Source of the DNA: Arion vulgaris
Taxonomy: Eukaryota > Mollusca > Gastropoda > Stylommatophora > Arionidae
Assembly: GCA_020796225.1 (NCBI GenBank)
Contig: CM036762.1
Coordinates: 11,047,633-11,111,632, forward strand
Direction: 5' to 3'
Length of the DNA: 64,000 nt
Shown: positions 45,405 to 58,214 of the stretch, piece after piece
How positions within the stretch are numbered: the first letter of the stretch is position 1
How the letters are laid out: each line of letters opens with the position of its first letter
Made by a program: the position numbers and the translations under genes
Notes under the pieces: generated by a model
Seen by the model: the letters and a program-made list of their open reading frames with translations, nothing else
The model's database searches: none
Told to the model about the DNA's origin: nothing

Positions 45405-48400
45405 GTTTAATTAATTGGGGACGAAAAGGGTTTTAGGAAACTGGGTTTTCCAAAAAAGTAAATTAAACGGGGAAGATTATGAAATGAAGAATTTTAAAGT
45501 AATGGATGATATCTTTTTAACTTGAATTAGATTTTATTGTTTAAGTTCATCTGAAAACCCTAATTTGTTATTTTATTTTACAATTCAAAAAAATAAAAAT
45601 CGGGAACTGCCAATCAAGATCAAGTAAAACAGGGTTTGACATAAATTGGCAAATAATTACTATTTTGCATTTTTTAAAATGGCAAATAATCCAATATAGA
45701 ATCTTTAACTGTCAACGCAAATTGGACGGATTTTTCCAGGAAAAGGTGTATTTTAAAATCTCTTAATGATTTATTTTAAATCAAATAAGGATTGTCCACA
45801 ATGACGTGACAATTTCAGGACAACCCAAAAAAAGGGGACTGGCGGAAAGGTTGCAAATTCCCGGAGGAAACTAGCAGTCGCTTTAAGAAACATTCGTTAT
45901 TTGGGGATATTGCAAAAGTTATGACTAAGCTATTGTAAAGCAGATCAAAATGATTACCCACAAAATAATCGACTTATTTCATAGAAATGAAGTGATTTAG
46001 AATCACAAACAGAAGGGTACATTTTAATTTGTATAACTTCGGGGAAATCTAGACTATGTTAAATATTCCAGTGAAACCAAAGCTATCCAGATATTAATAA
46101 TTTTATAAAAGGCAAACATCAATTCAAGAAGAAGAAAATAGGTACTTTACAAATTATATATCTTAAATTTCGTGAATCAATGCACTCTATGGAAGAGCTG
46201 TTCTCGAAACTTAAATTTTAAAAAAGGAAGCTTTTTGGGACTTAGCGGCAAAAAATATTTGTGAAGAAATTTAATTTGTGTTAGATAAAAAAGGAGTTTT
46301 GTATGTAACAAGGTTATGTTTGTATTTAATACTGGGTATTAAAACCCAAGTAAGAATGCTCAGGGGGAAAATGATTAAAATGGTGATAATTAAAAATAAC
46401 AATTCGGGAAGAAGTGATGAAGTAGAATGTCTGGTCCTTGTGATTATTTTAAAAAGAAGTGAGAGGTGGGACACCAAAAATAAAGTACGAATTCAGGCTA
46501 TGGGATGAAAGGGGTTCCAGAAAAAAGCGACCTGAACCACTGAAAAAATTGCAAGAAGCGGGAAATACATCTCAGTCCAGGAGAAGATTGAGCGGGGTAC
46601 CAGGATTACATATGGAAATTTTGCACCCTAGTAAGATAACAATGAGGGGTTAATATTAAAATATTAGAATACATACAGTTTTGGATAAATATCTATAATG
46701 GGTAAAAATTGGCTAGATTAAAAGGAAGTTGAAAACAGAAATTGGTTTTTTCATATGGCTTTAATATGAAAGGTTTAAAGGTGATTGAATTGCGGAGGAT
46801 CTGGCACCGGATGAAAAATTTTTCCCACCAGTGGAACCTAAAAACCTTGGACGTCATCAATAAGCTATTTTGTTATGAATAGAATAACCCTTGTATTCCA
46901 AAAATTCCCAGTTTTGAGTTAAACTCATTAATGTGCCGGGGGCTTATTCATGCTTTATTCAAGACAAAAAGCAACATCTTAAACACAAATTAAAGGCATC
47001 CCTGATAGTAAAAATAAAATAACAAACAGTTCACTATTTTAGGTGAAAAAGTTTCAAGGAAATGTTAAAAAAATTTGATACAGTTAGCAAGCCATGGTTT
47101 TAAAAGTCTAAAAATATGGAACACGGGTAGTTTTAAAAATTAAAACGTTACAAATTTTCAAAATTAAGTATTTGTTTCAATTTACATATGTCATGAATTA
47201 AAATAACTAATTTAGACAAGTTGATGCATTTGAATAATTCTGAAAAAAAAATGAAATAAAGGAAAATTTTTCCCCAAATACAGTTGATTATAGTACAAAT
47301 TTCTCATAACATTCTTATTCTTTTGGAGCCCCATGATTCTGGTACATTTTTTAGCATGGGGTTTTCCCTCATCTTTACTTTCATTACCTTTTTTTTTATT
47401 TCGCCATTGGTTTTTGGTTTATTGTGTTTCTTGTCATTGGTTTATGTTATAATGGGAAAACTAAGAAATCTACCTGGATCAAGGAAATAAGATATGTATA
47501 TTGTTTAAAATTAAAGAACATTGCAAATTTTAATTTACTAATTTTTGTTTTATGGATTTTTTATTTAAATTGAAAAATATTCACATATTGATCACTGTAT
47601 ATAAAGAAAACCTTAAGCGAAAAATATTACGATTTGCATTTTAGTTGTTTTAAATAATTCATTTAATATACCAATATTCTGGTTTGCAGGTCCTGTGTAT
47701 TTGTGGTCTTGATTTCCCTTTGACTAATCTGAGTGGGTTTTGGTTTATATTTGGGCTTTGCCATAGTTGTCAACCGCTCAAGGGGGAGGGTTTGCTGTTC
47801 TTTGGGACTTGACAATTTAGGTTATTAAAGCGTTTCTGAGGTCCCCAGTTTTCACCTGGTTGTTGGTTTTTGTTAATTTCTGTAAGTGATTATAATGATA
47901 AGCGTTGGTTATCTCAAAACAGGTTATTTTCTCTGGATGGAATATTCTTAGAGGGCTGCACGTTTTGTCCACCCCTCTGTGTTTCTTTGGTCATTTCTGT
48001 TTTTTGTTGTCATTGATTTCTTTGTGTAATTGTTTTTGGCGCCTTACCCTTTCTATTCACTTCTTGCATTTTATCCCATTCGGTGGTTTGTTCGGATAAA
48101 ACTCTAGTTTATTTTTCTGCATTTATTTGGGCCCACCAAAGGCTGTTTTTCAGTTTCATGTCACCATCCCCGGCTTGGGGCACTGGGGGCGTGAAATGTA
48201 TCGTTTTTTTGCCTTTGATGAAGCTCACAGTTTCAGGTTTCTACTTCATTGCATATCTATTCGCAAAATTTCAAGTATAATGGAGATTCTCGTCAGCCCT
48301 GTAACACTCAAAAAAGGGAGATGCGGGATATATTGAACACTCATGGAAAAATGATCCAAATATCAAAGAAATCAGGCATTAAAGTGGATGCAAAGTTCAA

Positions 48401-49845
48401 GAAAGGCACCTGGAGGCTTTGACCACAATTTCTTTAGGAGAAATATTCAGTTATGGAGATGAAATTTTGCCAGATAGTCGGTTGGAAGGTGAGCTTTTGA
48501 TATGCGGTGGAGGATTGTTATTATTTATTCTTTTATTAAATAAGTATTTTTAGTTTTTGTTCATTTTTCCGATAACTCCAACGCCCTCAATTTGGTTCAC
48601 TTTTGTTTTAAATTTTTCGGGTTTTTATATTGCCCTGTTAGGTAAGACTTATTCTTACTCTCCGGAACAAAGGTCGGAGCTAAATCAAGATACTTTTTAA
48701 AAGTTGTTGGTGCTTTCATTGCAATGTTGGGAACTAAATAATTACTTCTTAACATTTTCTTTTGTTTTAAAGCTGGCTCAAGTATTTCAAAAATATTTTT
48801 TTCTAATTGTGAATTCTAGATTAATGTAAACTTCCATATCTGTTTCGGTAACTTAGAAAAATGTATCATATTTTCAATACTCGTTTCAAGTTCATATCTA
48901 TAGTTTTTTTCCCCTTTAATTCCTACTTTAATCTAAAATAAGTGTTTTAAATTTTTAAAGTATCCGTTCAAGTCATTGATCATTGAAGAAGGAATTAGGA
49001 TACCGAAAAACCCTCTTCCTAACCTCCTGATAATTGATATACGGTACTATTCTTTAAAGCTTCCTTGTAAAACCTTATTTGTCCATCATCTATGGACCAT
49101 TCCATCATTTTTATTACTTCAGGTAAGATGTTGTTGTTATTTTTAATTTCTTATTCGGTAGTAAAATTTGGGACTATAGTTTTAATTTTATCCCCTTTGT
49201 GGATAAGTTTTTGGTATTTAAGACCAGTGGGGTTTGTTCATTTCATTAAATTTAGAAGGTATGGGAATTTCGAAACTTAATTCCCCTGATTTATGTTTTC
49301 GGATGAGATTTTCTAGGTTTAAATTTCAATGTCATTTAAAGTAGAGAAGATTCCCTAATGGCAGAAAGCATCTTTTTGGGATTTTTTGGAGAATTTCAAG
49401 AAAATTTTTTAAGCTCCTGAATTTACCTAAATTTTCTTTCTCAAAAATAAACCATTTTTTGACTTCTTTATAAGGGGTTCAGAGTTATTGCTATTCATGA
49501 GTTCCTGACTTGTTTGATGCATAGTTGGGAGGGGCATGTTTTGATCTTAAGATTGTTTTTAACCCGGGTTTTTGTTAATTTCCCCAGAAATTTTGTTAAA
49601 ACCTTCAATTGAGTAAGTTTAATTTGCACGTTTTCATAAGACTTTTGCACATTTTACAGTGAGGTTTCATTTCCAATTATTCTCATAATACAGTTTTTAT
49701 TTGGTTCAGAAATGGGAGGCGCAGGTACAAAGAAGAACAAAATTTTTCAACCCACCAAACCTCAGTTTTAACAAAAACATTTTCTAAAAAGCCATAAAGT
49801 TTGAACCACCTGGCCACAGGACTTCGCCAGAAAATCAATGTAACC
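45405..49845. other. AT-rich non-coding DNA, moderately smeared
   Basis: No coding family, RNA gene or repeat recognised. Frames at 46271-46508, 47284-47490 and 47905-48336 are short and mostly hydrophobic, as expected of translated T-rich DNA. Confidence 0.45.
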
Positions 49846-49849
49846 CTTT

Positions 49850-50015
49850 CTTTCTCAAGATGGAAGGGCAGGACGTAAAATCAATGCAGAATGGCAGGTC
49901 ATTTCAGACGATAATAATAAAACTTGCACAGGTGTGATTGTGGAAATCCATTCTGTAACTACAAAAAATACATGGAACATGGCCTTTTTATTGAACCTGC
50001 CAGGGCTGGGGTTCC
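49850..50015 (+). other. Open stretch without start codon, possible exon or element
   Basis: About 54 codons remain open, reading INAEWQVISDDNNKTCTGVI, then VEIHSVTTKNTWNMAF. The residue mix is protein-like. No family recognised. It directly precedes a SINE-like copy and could itself be repeat-derived. Confidence 0.25.
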
Positions 50016-50039
50016 GGCTCAACTGATGCCACTTTAAAA

Positions 50040-50280
50040 GCCCACCTAAATAGTTTAGAAGGTTGGTCAGTTCGGGGTTTGGGTTTTGGGGGGGTTTAAG
50101 TTTGGAAATGTTACCTGTAAGGTAATTGAGCTCTGGGGTTGGCTGTCGGATGCATTTGTTCTAAACATTTTGGAACCCTTTGCGTTAAGGGACCTCAACT
50201 AATGTATCACAAGTGATCACTTTTTTTGGAAAGTCCTTCAAAGAATAATTAAATTGGTCGTAAAAGAGTTAAGGAAAAAA
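50040..50280 (+). mobile_element. SINE-like repeat family 2, copy
   Basis: Shares CTGTCGGATGCA and the 3' end TATCACAAGTGATCAC, then AATTAAATTGGTCGTAAAAG with the copies at 28.06 and 35.04 kb. Confidence 0.55.
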
Positions 50281-50284
50281 AACA

Positions 50285-52075
50285 GAGGGTTTAAAATATG
50301 TAAAAAAAGTAATAGTTTTTTCTTTTAGTATTAATCAGGTTTTTCTAAGGGTTTTGTTTTTCTTAAATTATTGTTTTTTTGTTTTTTATAATTTTATTAA
50401 ATTATTTACCTTTGCTAAGTGCGCCATTATTAGTTTTTCCTTTCAAACTAGTGGTAATTTCTGATATTAATTGTTAAGTGGTATGGATTCTGGGTCCTAC
50501 GGAAAGGGCAAAAAATATATAATTATTAAGGTGAGTCTTTTTAAAAAATATATAGCCAAAGTGTTAATTGTTTCTTTCAAAAAAACCAGTTTGTTTGGGA
50601 GCCAGTGTTATCCCTTGCTTTTTTTTTTAAATGAAAGGAAAATACCCTGGAGCACGGCCCCTGAAGGGTTTGAGCGAAACCAACTTTAGTTCTTACCTCA
50701 GATTGTAGTTGTACCCTTCATGCATATTTAACAAAGTAGATGTACTTGGGTTAAAAAAAAAATTTTCCCAACTACTATTTCATGTTTAAGGCCCAAAGAA
50801 TAATTCAAGGGCAATTAAGTCTTAGAAATTGGAAAAAAAACCCCTTAAAAAAAAGAAGGGGAATTTTTAAACTGTTAAAAGCCCAGGTTTTTTAATCACA
50901 CTTTGCCGGGTTAGCAGAATAAACCCATGTGACCAGTAGATAGACAAATTTTGGGTCTTTTGTTTCATGGAATCCAGAACATGTATCAGTTTTCTTATAC
51001 ACAGCTAAAGCTGCTCATTTCCCCCTCTGAAGAAACTGTAAGTTGGAGGGGAATTCTTAACAGACTCAGACTTTTTTATCCTAAAGAATCTGGTAATTCA
51101 AATCTTCTTGGAGAGGTCCATATCGTTTTAACTGTAAACCATTCTTTTAATTTGTATTTAATCGGAAGTGAGAAGAGCAATTGCCCAGGCAGTTAGCAAC
51201 AACACAAACATTTCAGTTTTCCCTCCAGCACTATCAAAACAGAGTTTGGGCCCCAAAACCCTACTTCCCTTAAGACCCTTATAGGAAAAACATCACTATC
51301 TTTTTCTCTTGGACATCACACACCACAAAATGGCTGCATTCAGACAAAATTTAAAATAAAAATTTTTTAAAACCATCTTTTTCTAACCTTGCTTTGGGAA
51401 CATCAGCAGAACATGGAAATGCACTGACAGAGAATTTTCTGGTAGAAAAAAAGATGAACCACACATGGTTATTTAGCGAAATAAATGATGGTGGTCAATA
51501 TAATAAACATGAAATGTTTTGAAGGCATGATCTTTGACATCAATTGGCAAATGGAGAAGGTTTTTAAAATTAAAAAGAATGCGTTGGGATAAAAAATTTG
51601 GGGATTTAACCTTGCCAATATTAAAAAGTAATTAATGGTTTGTCTGAAAAACAGAATGAAAGAAAAAAGAAAGCACAGATGGATACAAAACCATTAGAAA
51701 AAAATATTGGTTTTTTAAGCTATAATTATTAAACCACAGTAAAAATTTTCAGTTGTTTTTCTTTCCCGTTAATGATGAATTTTTTATAACTTTGTTATAT
51801 TATTTCTCACCCTATTCCTGTAGAATATAGGATATCCCCTCAGACTAAACCTATTGGTATCTTTGATGAATTTTAATATGGACCGAGACGGGCCCGATTT
51901 GAAAAGAATAAATTTTGATGTGGTCAGTTATTAAAATATATTCGGGTGATTAAATTTGTGTCTTACCTCCAAAGTTGGAATGGATTTACTTGACAGAGCT
52001 CTTCCTTTTTTGAATAAATGGAAGCTGGTAAAATTCCCGGGAAAATTCTTACGATTTTCAAGTCAAAGTGGCGTT
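50285..52075. other. AT-rich non-coding DNA
   Basis: No gene family recognised. The frame at 50951-51196 (81 codons) has a mixed composition but no domain I know. Confidence 0.4.
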
Positions 52076-52079
52076 ATGA

Positions 52080-52337
52080 GCCATTCAGAATGAAGGTAAA
52101 AATGATATAGTTCTAGTTGAAAAATCCCCCAAAAAAATATCTGGCCTTTCGAAACCTACCTTCCAAAACGTGCATGAAATCCCTAAACCCAAAAAGGAAA
52201 AATTTGTTCCCTTGTTTAAAGACCAGGAACACTATGATTCAGGGCAGAGATTCAGCGGGTTTAATAATGGCCCGGGCAAGAAAAAAAATTTAGTCTTTGT
52301 TGCGCCTCTGAGGGAAAAGGGTTTTCCAGAGTTTTAA
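52080..52337 (+). other. Open stretch of about 85 codons without ATG, possible exon
   Basis: One frame stays open from GCC at about 52080 to a TAA near 52335. It reads IQNEGKNDIVLVEKSPKK, then PTFQNVHEIPKPKKEKFVPL and KDQEHYDSGQRFSGFNNGP. The residue mix is Lys/Pro-rich and protein-like in an AT-rich tract where stops should be common. No Met opens it and I cannot identify clear splice sites. Function unknown. Confidence 0.35.
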
Positions 52338-52339
52338 AC

Positions 52340-53075
52340 GGTGAATTTATTCGCTTATCTACCTTGAAGAAGTGAGATTGGGCAAATTCTTAAAACCTCG
52401 ATTTAAGGCTGAATAAAGTTTCAAGGGTTTTGATATGTTGTTGTATTTATGTACCAAAAGGGATGTTCGGGTGTGAAGACCGGTGGGTTTCTTGCTGCTT
52501 TTATTAGGGGTTTGTTGCAGGGGAAATCCTCCAGGCAACTCTTCTGTATATAGGTCCGGTTACTTTTTGCTCCTTGGATCCGGAAAACCCCTGGGGCATT
52601 TTTTTTTTAAACTCTTACATTTTTACAATTTTCCAAAGGGCATTTGGGTTGAGTGCGGTTATGTGTCTTGAATTTCTCCAGGGGACCCCCATGGTTACTG
52701 TCAATGATGGGGTTTTCGAAGGGTGAGGAAGGGACAGCTTGCACAACCATCATTGTGGGGAGTTAAAAAGATGTTTGGGGAAAAATTTTGGTCCTTAGAA
52801 ATCAGGATGAGGCTTAAAATAGAGTGAATGAAGCCAACCCCCAAAGAAAGGGGGAAAATTGCTTTTTTAAAAGTCAGACTTTTTCTAAGGGCAGAAAAGA
52901 TATTAACACCGACCCAAAAATTTTTCAGTTATGCATACTCTTGAACCTGTTGGGAACTGAGCACCTATATTAGTAAATCGCATTTAACCTAAAAAACAGA
53001 ATATGGTAAATCATTCATGACACCATATTCGTTTTTCATGGTATTTTTTGTTTTAAAAAAAAAAATAAAGAACCA
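52340..53075. other. Non-coding DNA
   Basis: No recognised feature. Confidence 0.45.
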
Positions 53076-53079
53076 TTTT

Positions 53080-53150
53080 CATACCTCAAGTATATTGGGG
53101 AATAGGGTTTTTTAGGTTTGTATTTTCTTTGGCCTTGGCACCGAGGGGTG
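53080..53150 (+). repeat. Dispersed repeat segment, copy 1
   Basis: CATACCTCAAGTATATTGGG followed by GAATAGGG-TTAGG and GTATTTTCTTTGGCCT matches 55729-55790. Confidence 0.55.
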
Positions 53151-53154
53151 ATTG

Positions 53155-54225
53155 ACCAACATAATGCCGGCCACCTTTACTTCCCAGTGGTAGTTTCTGT
53201 AATAAAGCCATTTCCAATAGTTTAGGCTGTTAGCCAAAGCTGAACCTCTGATAACCTGGATAAATATTGTTCAATTTGTGCTGTTGGAGTACTAAGATTT
53301 TAGGAACATAATACAACATTCTAGTTACCATCTACTGGGTAATAAGGTCGATTGATCATAGAGGAGTTTTGTTCTTACAGAATTCACATATATTAACTGA
53401 TGCAAATGTTGTATACTTTTTAAAAAAATCCCACACAGTTGGACTGCTAGCTTGATGAAGTCTGTGGTTGGCGTTATTAATGATATACAACGAGGCACAG
53501 GAAACGGTTGTCATGGGATTTGTGCTAAAGAGTTGAATCCTTATACTTTTGCCTTTGATGTACACGAAACATTTCTATTTTGTAATTACTCATCTTTTCT
53601 TCAGTTAATGGCCATACTATATCTGCTAATTGGTGGTGGCTAGTGATAGTAAGGCTCAATTAAACAAAGTACCTGGTTCAATCTCTGCGTGGAGATTAAA
53701 GCAAATGTACCTTGGATTTTTTGTGAACTGTAAATAGACAACCGTTCAGAAAGTAATAGCAAACTACTGGCTAAAATTGGGTGCCTAGAAAATCAGTGAC
53801 TCGTTTACTGTGGTTGATGGCTAAGTCCTGAAAAAGGGATATCATGATTTTCATTCATATCTGTTGAAAAGTTCTTAAGGTTAATTTTGGTATTCATATT
53901 GCCTGACATTTTCCCTACTTCAGGGTTTAATTTGATTATGTAACCTATGATTTTAAATGTTAATAATTTATTCCTGTATTTTCCCAGTCTTGAGTCAAAA
54001 AGCATTATATTTTTGAGTACTTTATATCCATGTTATTTTTATGATTTTCAAAATTGTTTGATTTTATTGTTCTAAGGTGTAAATAGATACATTGACACTG
54101 AAATACAGCTCTATCAGCTAAAGAAAGTAAGTCAGCACAACTTTGAACAACAGAGACAAGAAAAACAGAACGACCACTATTCAAACTTGTCATAAGACTA
54201 GCTAAAAAAGGTATGAACTTTCTTT
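53155..54225. other. Non-coding DNA, clean tract
   Basis: No gene or RNA recognised on either strand. Confidence 0.45.
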
Positions 54226-54231
54226 GTTACC

Positions 54232-54720
54232 TCAGTGAATAAGGATAAAACAGTATGGGAATGGAACTAGAAAACAAGATCAAAATACTAAGAGCATGAA
54301 ATATTCCAGTGCGCACATATGGGTGTGAAGCATGGACATTTAATAGAGCAGTGGAAAAACATATATATGCTTTTGAATATAAGTGTTACAGAAGAGACTT
54401 TTGTATATCTTGGACAAATAAGGGGAACAAATAGATCTACCCAGAAAGAACTCAAAATAAAAAGAAAACTGTGATGCTACAAATAAAGAGAGAGAAAATT
54501 GAGATTTTTTGGACATATAAAAGAACACGAAGGGCTGGAAGCCCCATCATGGAAGAAGGCATCCCACAAAAAAAAAGGGAAAGACACAGAAAAAATGGAT
54601 TCAGGATGTACTGATGGTTTGAACATGACAGCTGCAGAGGCAGGACATCTGGCCCATGAGAGAGAGAAATTCTGGAGGACTGTTGGGGGGGAAAAGTTCT
54701 GCTCCAGGACAGTTTTGATG
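54232..54720 (+). mobile_element. LINE ORF2 C-terminal remnant
   Basis: Reads in order RTYGCEAWTFNRAVEKHI (54311-54365), FEYKCYRRDFCISWTNK (54372-54425), KIEIFGHIKEHEGLEAPSW (54494-54553) and GLNMTAAEAGHLAHEREKFW (54616-54676). These are the region after the RT palm through the tail typical of LINE ORF2 (Y-C-EAWT, YRR-ISWT, FGHI). The 112-codon frame at 54499-54837 carries the last third. A stop after GNK and other breaks make it dead. Confidence 0.82.
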
Positions 54721-54839
54721 ATGAATAATGATGCTGGTTCAATCTCTTTCTTGCAGGTAAAATCTCAGGTGGCAGTGCATAAACTCAATAACCCCGGAGA
54801 AGGTCTCAATGTAATTTTTGATTTTAATATTATGTAGAA

Positions 54840-55595
54840 AATTTTATTTTTAATCTTTCTAGTGAATTTGAGGTGCAGCTGCTTTCCAACTCTCTTCTAA
54901 ATTTTTGAACTGCCAAAGGGTTCTTTTACATGCTAAACGAACACAGGACCTACTTTTTATCGTCTTCTCTGTAGCACTAAACTCAATCTCCCACATGAAA
55001 AATTCAATTGCTCCATGATGGGCCAGCCAAAATCCCTTTTATTAAAATTCTTTCTCATCCTTCCTTTCTAGACTTCGTCCTTAAGCTTTCTTAACCCTAT
55101 GAACATAGATCGATATATAGGTCTAAGATGTAAACATCTCATGCTGTGACATTCTGTTTTATTGTTCAGACCCCCCTCCTCTTCTTTTTTATATTTTGAC
55201 TGTAAATGTAATATAAAGAACCCATTTACTTTTTGTTTAGAATATACAAACATATTTTTGTGAAATATTTTCAAATTTTTAAAGAAATTTTTTCAAAGTG
55301 TTTTCATGATGGTGATGTCTGTTCTGAATCCTCTTAGGAAATGCTAAGTTGAGCTTCAGTTGCTGTGACAGGATGAAGCTTTTTGGGCTGATACATATAC
55401 ATTGGAAGTCTTTGGGCAGATTTTGCCAAGTGTTTCCTAAAGGGGAACTCGTGTCCAACGATACTGGTTGAAAATCCAGTCCAGACAAGGGGAAGTAGTA
55501 TTTTTCATAATTCTTCATATTAGCACAAGTTTTATCTTTATATATGCATATTATGCTGTAAGAAAAGGGGCCCTTTTTTTACCTCAGAGTCAGAA
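54840..55595. other. Non-coding DNA
   Basis: No recognised feature. Confidence 0.45.
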
Positions 55596-55597
55596 CT

Positions 55598-55795
55598 GGA
55601 TGCCTGAAGGCAGAGTAAAGGTGTGTTTAATCAGCGAACCACAGGAACCATCAGTATACATCTCTTCGATATCTGTTGGAGACTGGCACCTTGTTGCCAG
55701 TGCAATACGTCAGTTTAGTAACCAATAACCATACCTCAAGGTATATTGGGTAATACAGTGTTAGGCCGTATTTTCATTGACCTCCCCATGTATCT
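55598..55795 (+). repeat. Dispersed repeat, copy with a short open frame
   Basis: The first half (GGCAGAGTAAAGGTGTGTTT to CATCAGTATACATCTC) recurs, eroded, at 57262-57360. The second half (CATACCTCAAGGTATATTGG) recurs at 53080. The first half lies in an open frame reading GRVKVCLISEPQEPSVYISS then ISVGDWHLVAS, which could come from a protein domain, but I do not recognise it. Confidence 0.5.
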
Positions 55796-55821
55796 CCTTG
55801 CATATTAGTATGTATTTTTTT

Positions 55822-56145
55822 TTAGGCTGCACTAATATTGCTTTCTCTCTCAATCTGGTCAGTGGATGGAAGAGAGAAATGAAAAACAAACCTGACAAAC
55901 ATCCAAAAGTGGTCATCATTATTGGGGCTTATAATGAAGACAAAAGTTAGAACCATTGTGACAACAAAATAATTGAAAGGAAGAGATACAGGAGGGAGAA
56001 GAAAAAATTGAGCTACTTCATGGCATGAAAGAGTATCAATTTTAGGGTTGATTGCAAGTGCGGGTGTATTGAGTTGTGAAAATCCATGTTGCCACAAACA
56101 GGTTTTACATGATGACAATGTATTCAGGTTATGGATCATATCCAT
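55822..56145 (-). other. Open frame, low confidence
   Basis: A 107-codon frame with mixed composition and a hydrophobic middle. No domain recognised, and AT content matches the surroundings. Probably chance. Confidence 0.15.
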
Positions 56146-56217
56146 AATTTAGTCAGTTAGTTGGGAATAGATCTATCGCATCTAGTATATTTGTATCAGA
56201 TTTTTTTAATTTAACTA

Positions 56218-56360
56218 TCTTTCATATATTTGAATAAATGTCTTTCTTTTTACATAATTTATTTGAATAAATATCCTCATTTTCATATATTTGAATAAAT
56301 GCATGTCATTTCATATATTTGAATACTTTTATCTAATTTTCATATATTTGAATAATTCCT
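56218..56360. repeat. Minisatellite, unit about 30 bp
   Basis: Five units built on TTTCATATATTTGAATAAAT followed by a variable CT-rich spacer, starting near 56220, 56252, 56281, 56310 and 56337. Confidence 0.85.
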
Positions 56361-56829
56361 CTCAATTTATGATATATACTTAAATGTAAACGGGGCGTCA
56401 TCCTTTTGCAAACTATTAGTAAAACAAGGTTGATCAAAAATTCTAAATGATTATTCCAGATGTGATGCATAGTTTATTTTTTACAAGTGAACTTTATCTC
56501 ATAGAGTTTTAGTTTCTTCACCAGAGTTTTAAAAAACATCAGGTATTATTAATTATTATATAGTACTTATTTTGCTTTATTCTTATGTCACCCATTAGAT
56601 CACTTCACAGTAGCTTCAGTGGGGCTTTTGTATTATATATAGTAGTTTATATTAAATATTACTGACTATATTTTTTACATTGACTTAATACCCCTGAATA
56701 TGACAAATAAACACATCAGAATAAGACATTGTGGTTACTGCCCGATGTCTTTGTGACTGACTCTGTGATGCTTTGGAATATCAGAATGGCGGGTTGGCGT
56801 TAGTGGTTCGTCTATAGGGTTTTCCCAAC

Positions 56830-57140
56830 CTCCGGTACTCACGGGGATCTGTGTCCTGGTCATGCAGTATTCACAGCAAGGGGAGGGGCAGAGGCTTCAT
56901 CGGGCTTGGTTTTGGGGGAGTTTAGGATGGAAAAGGGGAAATGTTCTTTGGTCTCTTGCAGCCTGCTGTTAGGTCTTTTTTCTTAACCATTTTCCCGTGA
57001 GCGTCAGTGGGAGAGTTGTTTTTTCTATCTTGTCCAGGTGTATTTAAACAGCGTTGTCAGTCATGCTTTGAGGGACTCTGAGATGTTATCTATCCATCGT
57101 GTTCTTGGCCTGCCTGGTGCTCTGCCTGAGTGTAATTATT
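56830..57140 (-). mobile_element. LINE ORF2 tail remnant
   Basis: The minus strand from 57140 reads, with shifts, RAPGRPRTRWIDNISE then SLKACLTTLFKYTW, the basic tail common to LINE ORF2 C-termini (GRPRTRWIDNI, SLK). It weakens toward 56830. Orientation is opposite to the remnant at 54.2 kb, so it is a separate insertion. Confidence 0.6.
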
Positions 57141-57144
57141 AAAA

Positions 57145-58095
57145 CGCGTGATGGTAGAAAATGTGGTTCCATTCTCATTAGATGGCGTGGTGGGGACACT
57201 AAAGTGATGTTAAATCAATCCAGCGTTTTAAAGGGAGTTTGGAATTACATTTGTACAGAAGAAGCTTGATGTGAGGGACAGAAGAAGTGTTTTTAAACCC
57301 AGAGGTCACAGGAACCATCAGTATCATACCTACATCTGTTGAGAACTAACACTTTGATATGTGTTTTGATCTTAAATAAGTATCTCTCAGTTCTCTTGCT
57401 ATTTAGGTTGTAATTGCCATTATGCTATTTTAAATTTAGCTTTGTTTTTGTTGTTTATATTGATAATATAAATGTGAAAAAATAAATTACTGTGCCAAAT
57501 TCATTGATGTAGAACCAGATTAAGTTATATGATATTTATAAACTTTTAAAATCCTCTGAAGTCAAAAAAGGCACGCTTGTATGGCAGGGGATGCTGTAAT
57601 AATAAAGCAGGTCTTCGCTAAAAATCAGTCTAAAGTGCCATACTAAGCCCCCTGTTTATCTGAACTCATGCAGGGGAGCAGAAGAAGAAACATTACAATG
57701 AAATTTTAAACATATATATTAATATTCTAACAATGCTTATTAATATCAGCCACAGATCAACAGTTTTCTATTTCACAGCGGTTTGATTATTCTTTATCAA
57801 CTTTGAATGATTTTCGGGGAGTTAGGATCGTCTGTGATTGAAACATCTTGATTCTCTCAACATCTTCTGTAAAGCTGTTGTCGAATAGCAGAGTCCAACT
57901 TTGTTGTTTTGGAGAAAGCCAGATGAATGGGTTTTTATCTCTTTGTGGCAGACACACAGACAAAAAAAAAGTAGGTATTTACTGATTCTGTTAATAAAGG
58001 ATTTTTACCTTCTTTTTTTGGGGGTTGGAAATACGATGTTGATAACCAGGCGCTAGTACATGCTGTTTGGAAATTTTGCACAAGTTTTGGGTTGG
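57145..58095. other. Non-coding DNA with one repeat fragment
   Basis: 57262-57360 is the eroded copy of the 55.6 kb repeat (shared CACAGGAACCATCAGTAT). No gene recognised in the rest. Confidence 0.45.
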
Positions 58096-58102
58096 CCCAA
58101 AG

Positions 58103-58210
58103 ATATTATTGGTGTGCACACGGTATGGTTAGCTACAGGATCATTTAAAAGATGAAATTATTGGTGTTACACGTATGGGATTAACTACAGGATCATTATT
58201 AAGATGTATT
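58103..58210. repeat. Tandem duplication, two units of about 54 bp
   Basis: ATTATTGGTGTGCACACGGT with GCTACAGGATCATTTAAAAG is followed at once by ATTATTGGTGTTACACGTAT with ACTACAGGATCATTATTAAG. Confidence 0.75.
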
Positions 58211-58214
58211 ACAA

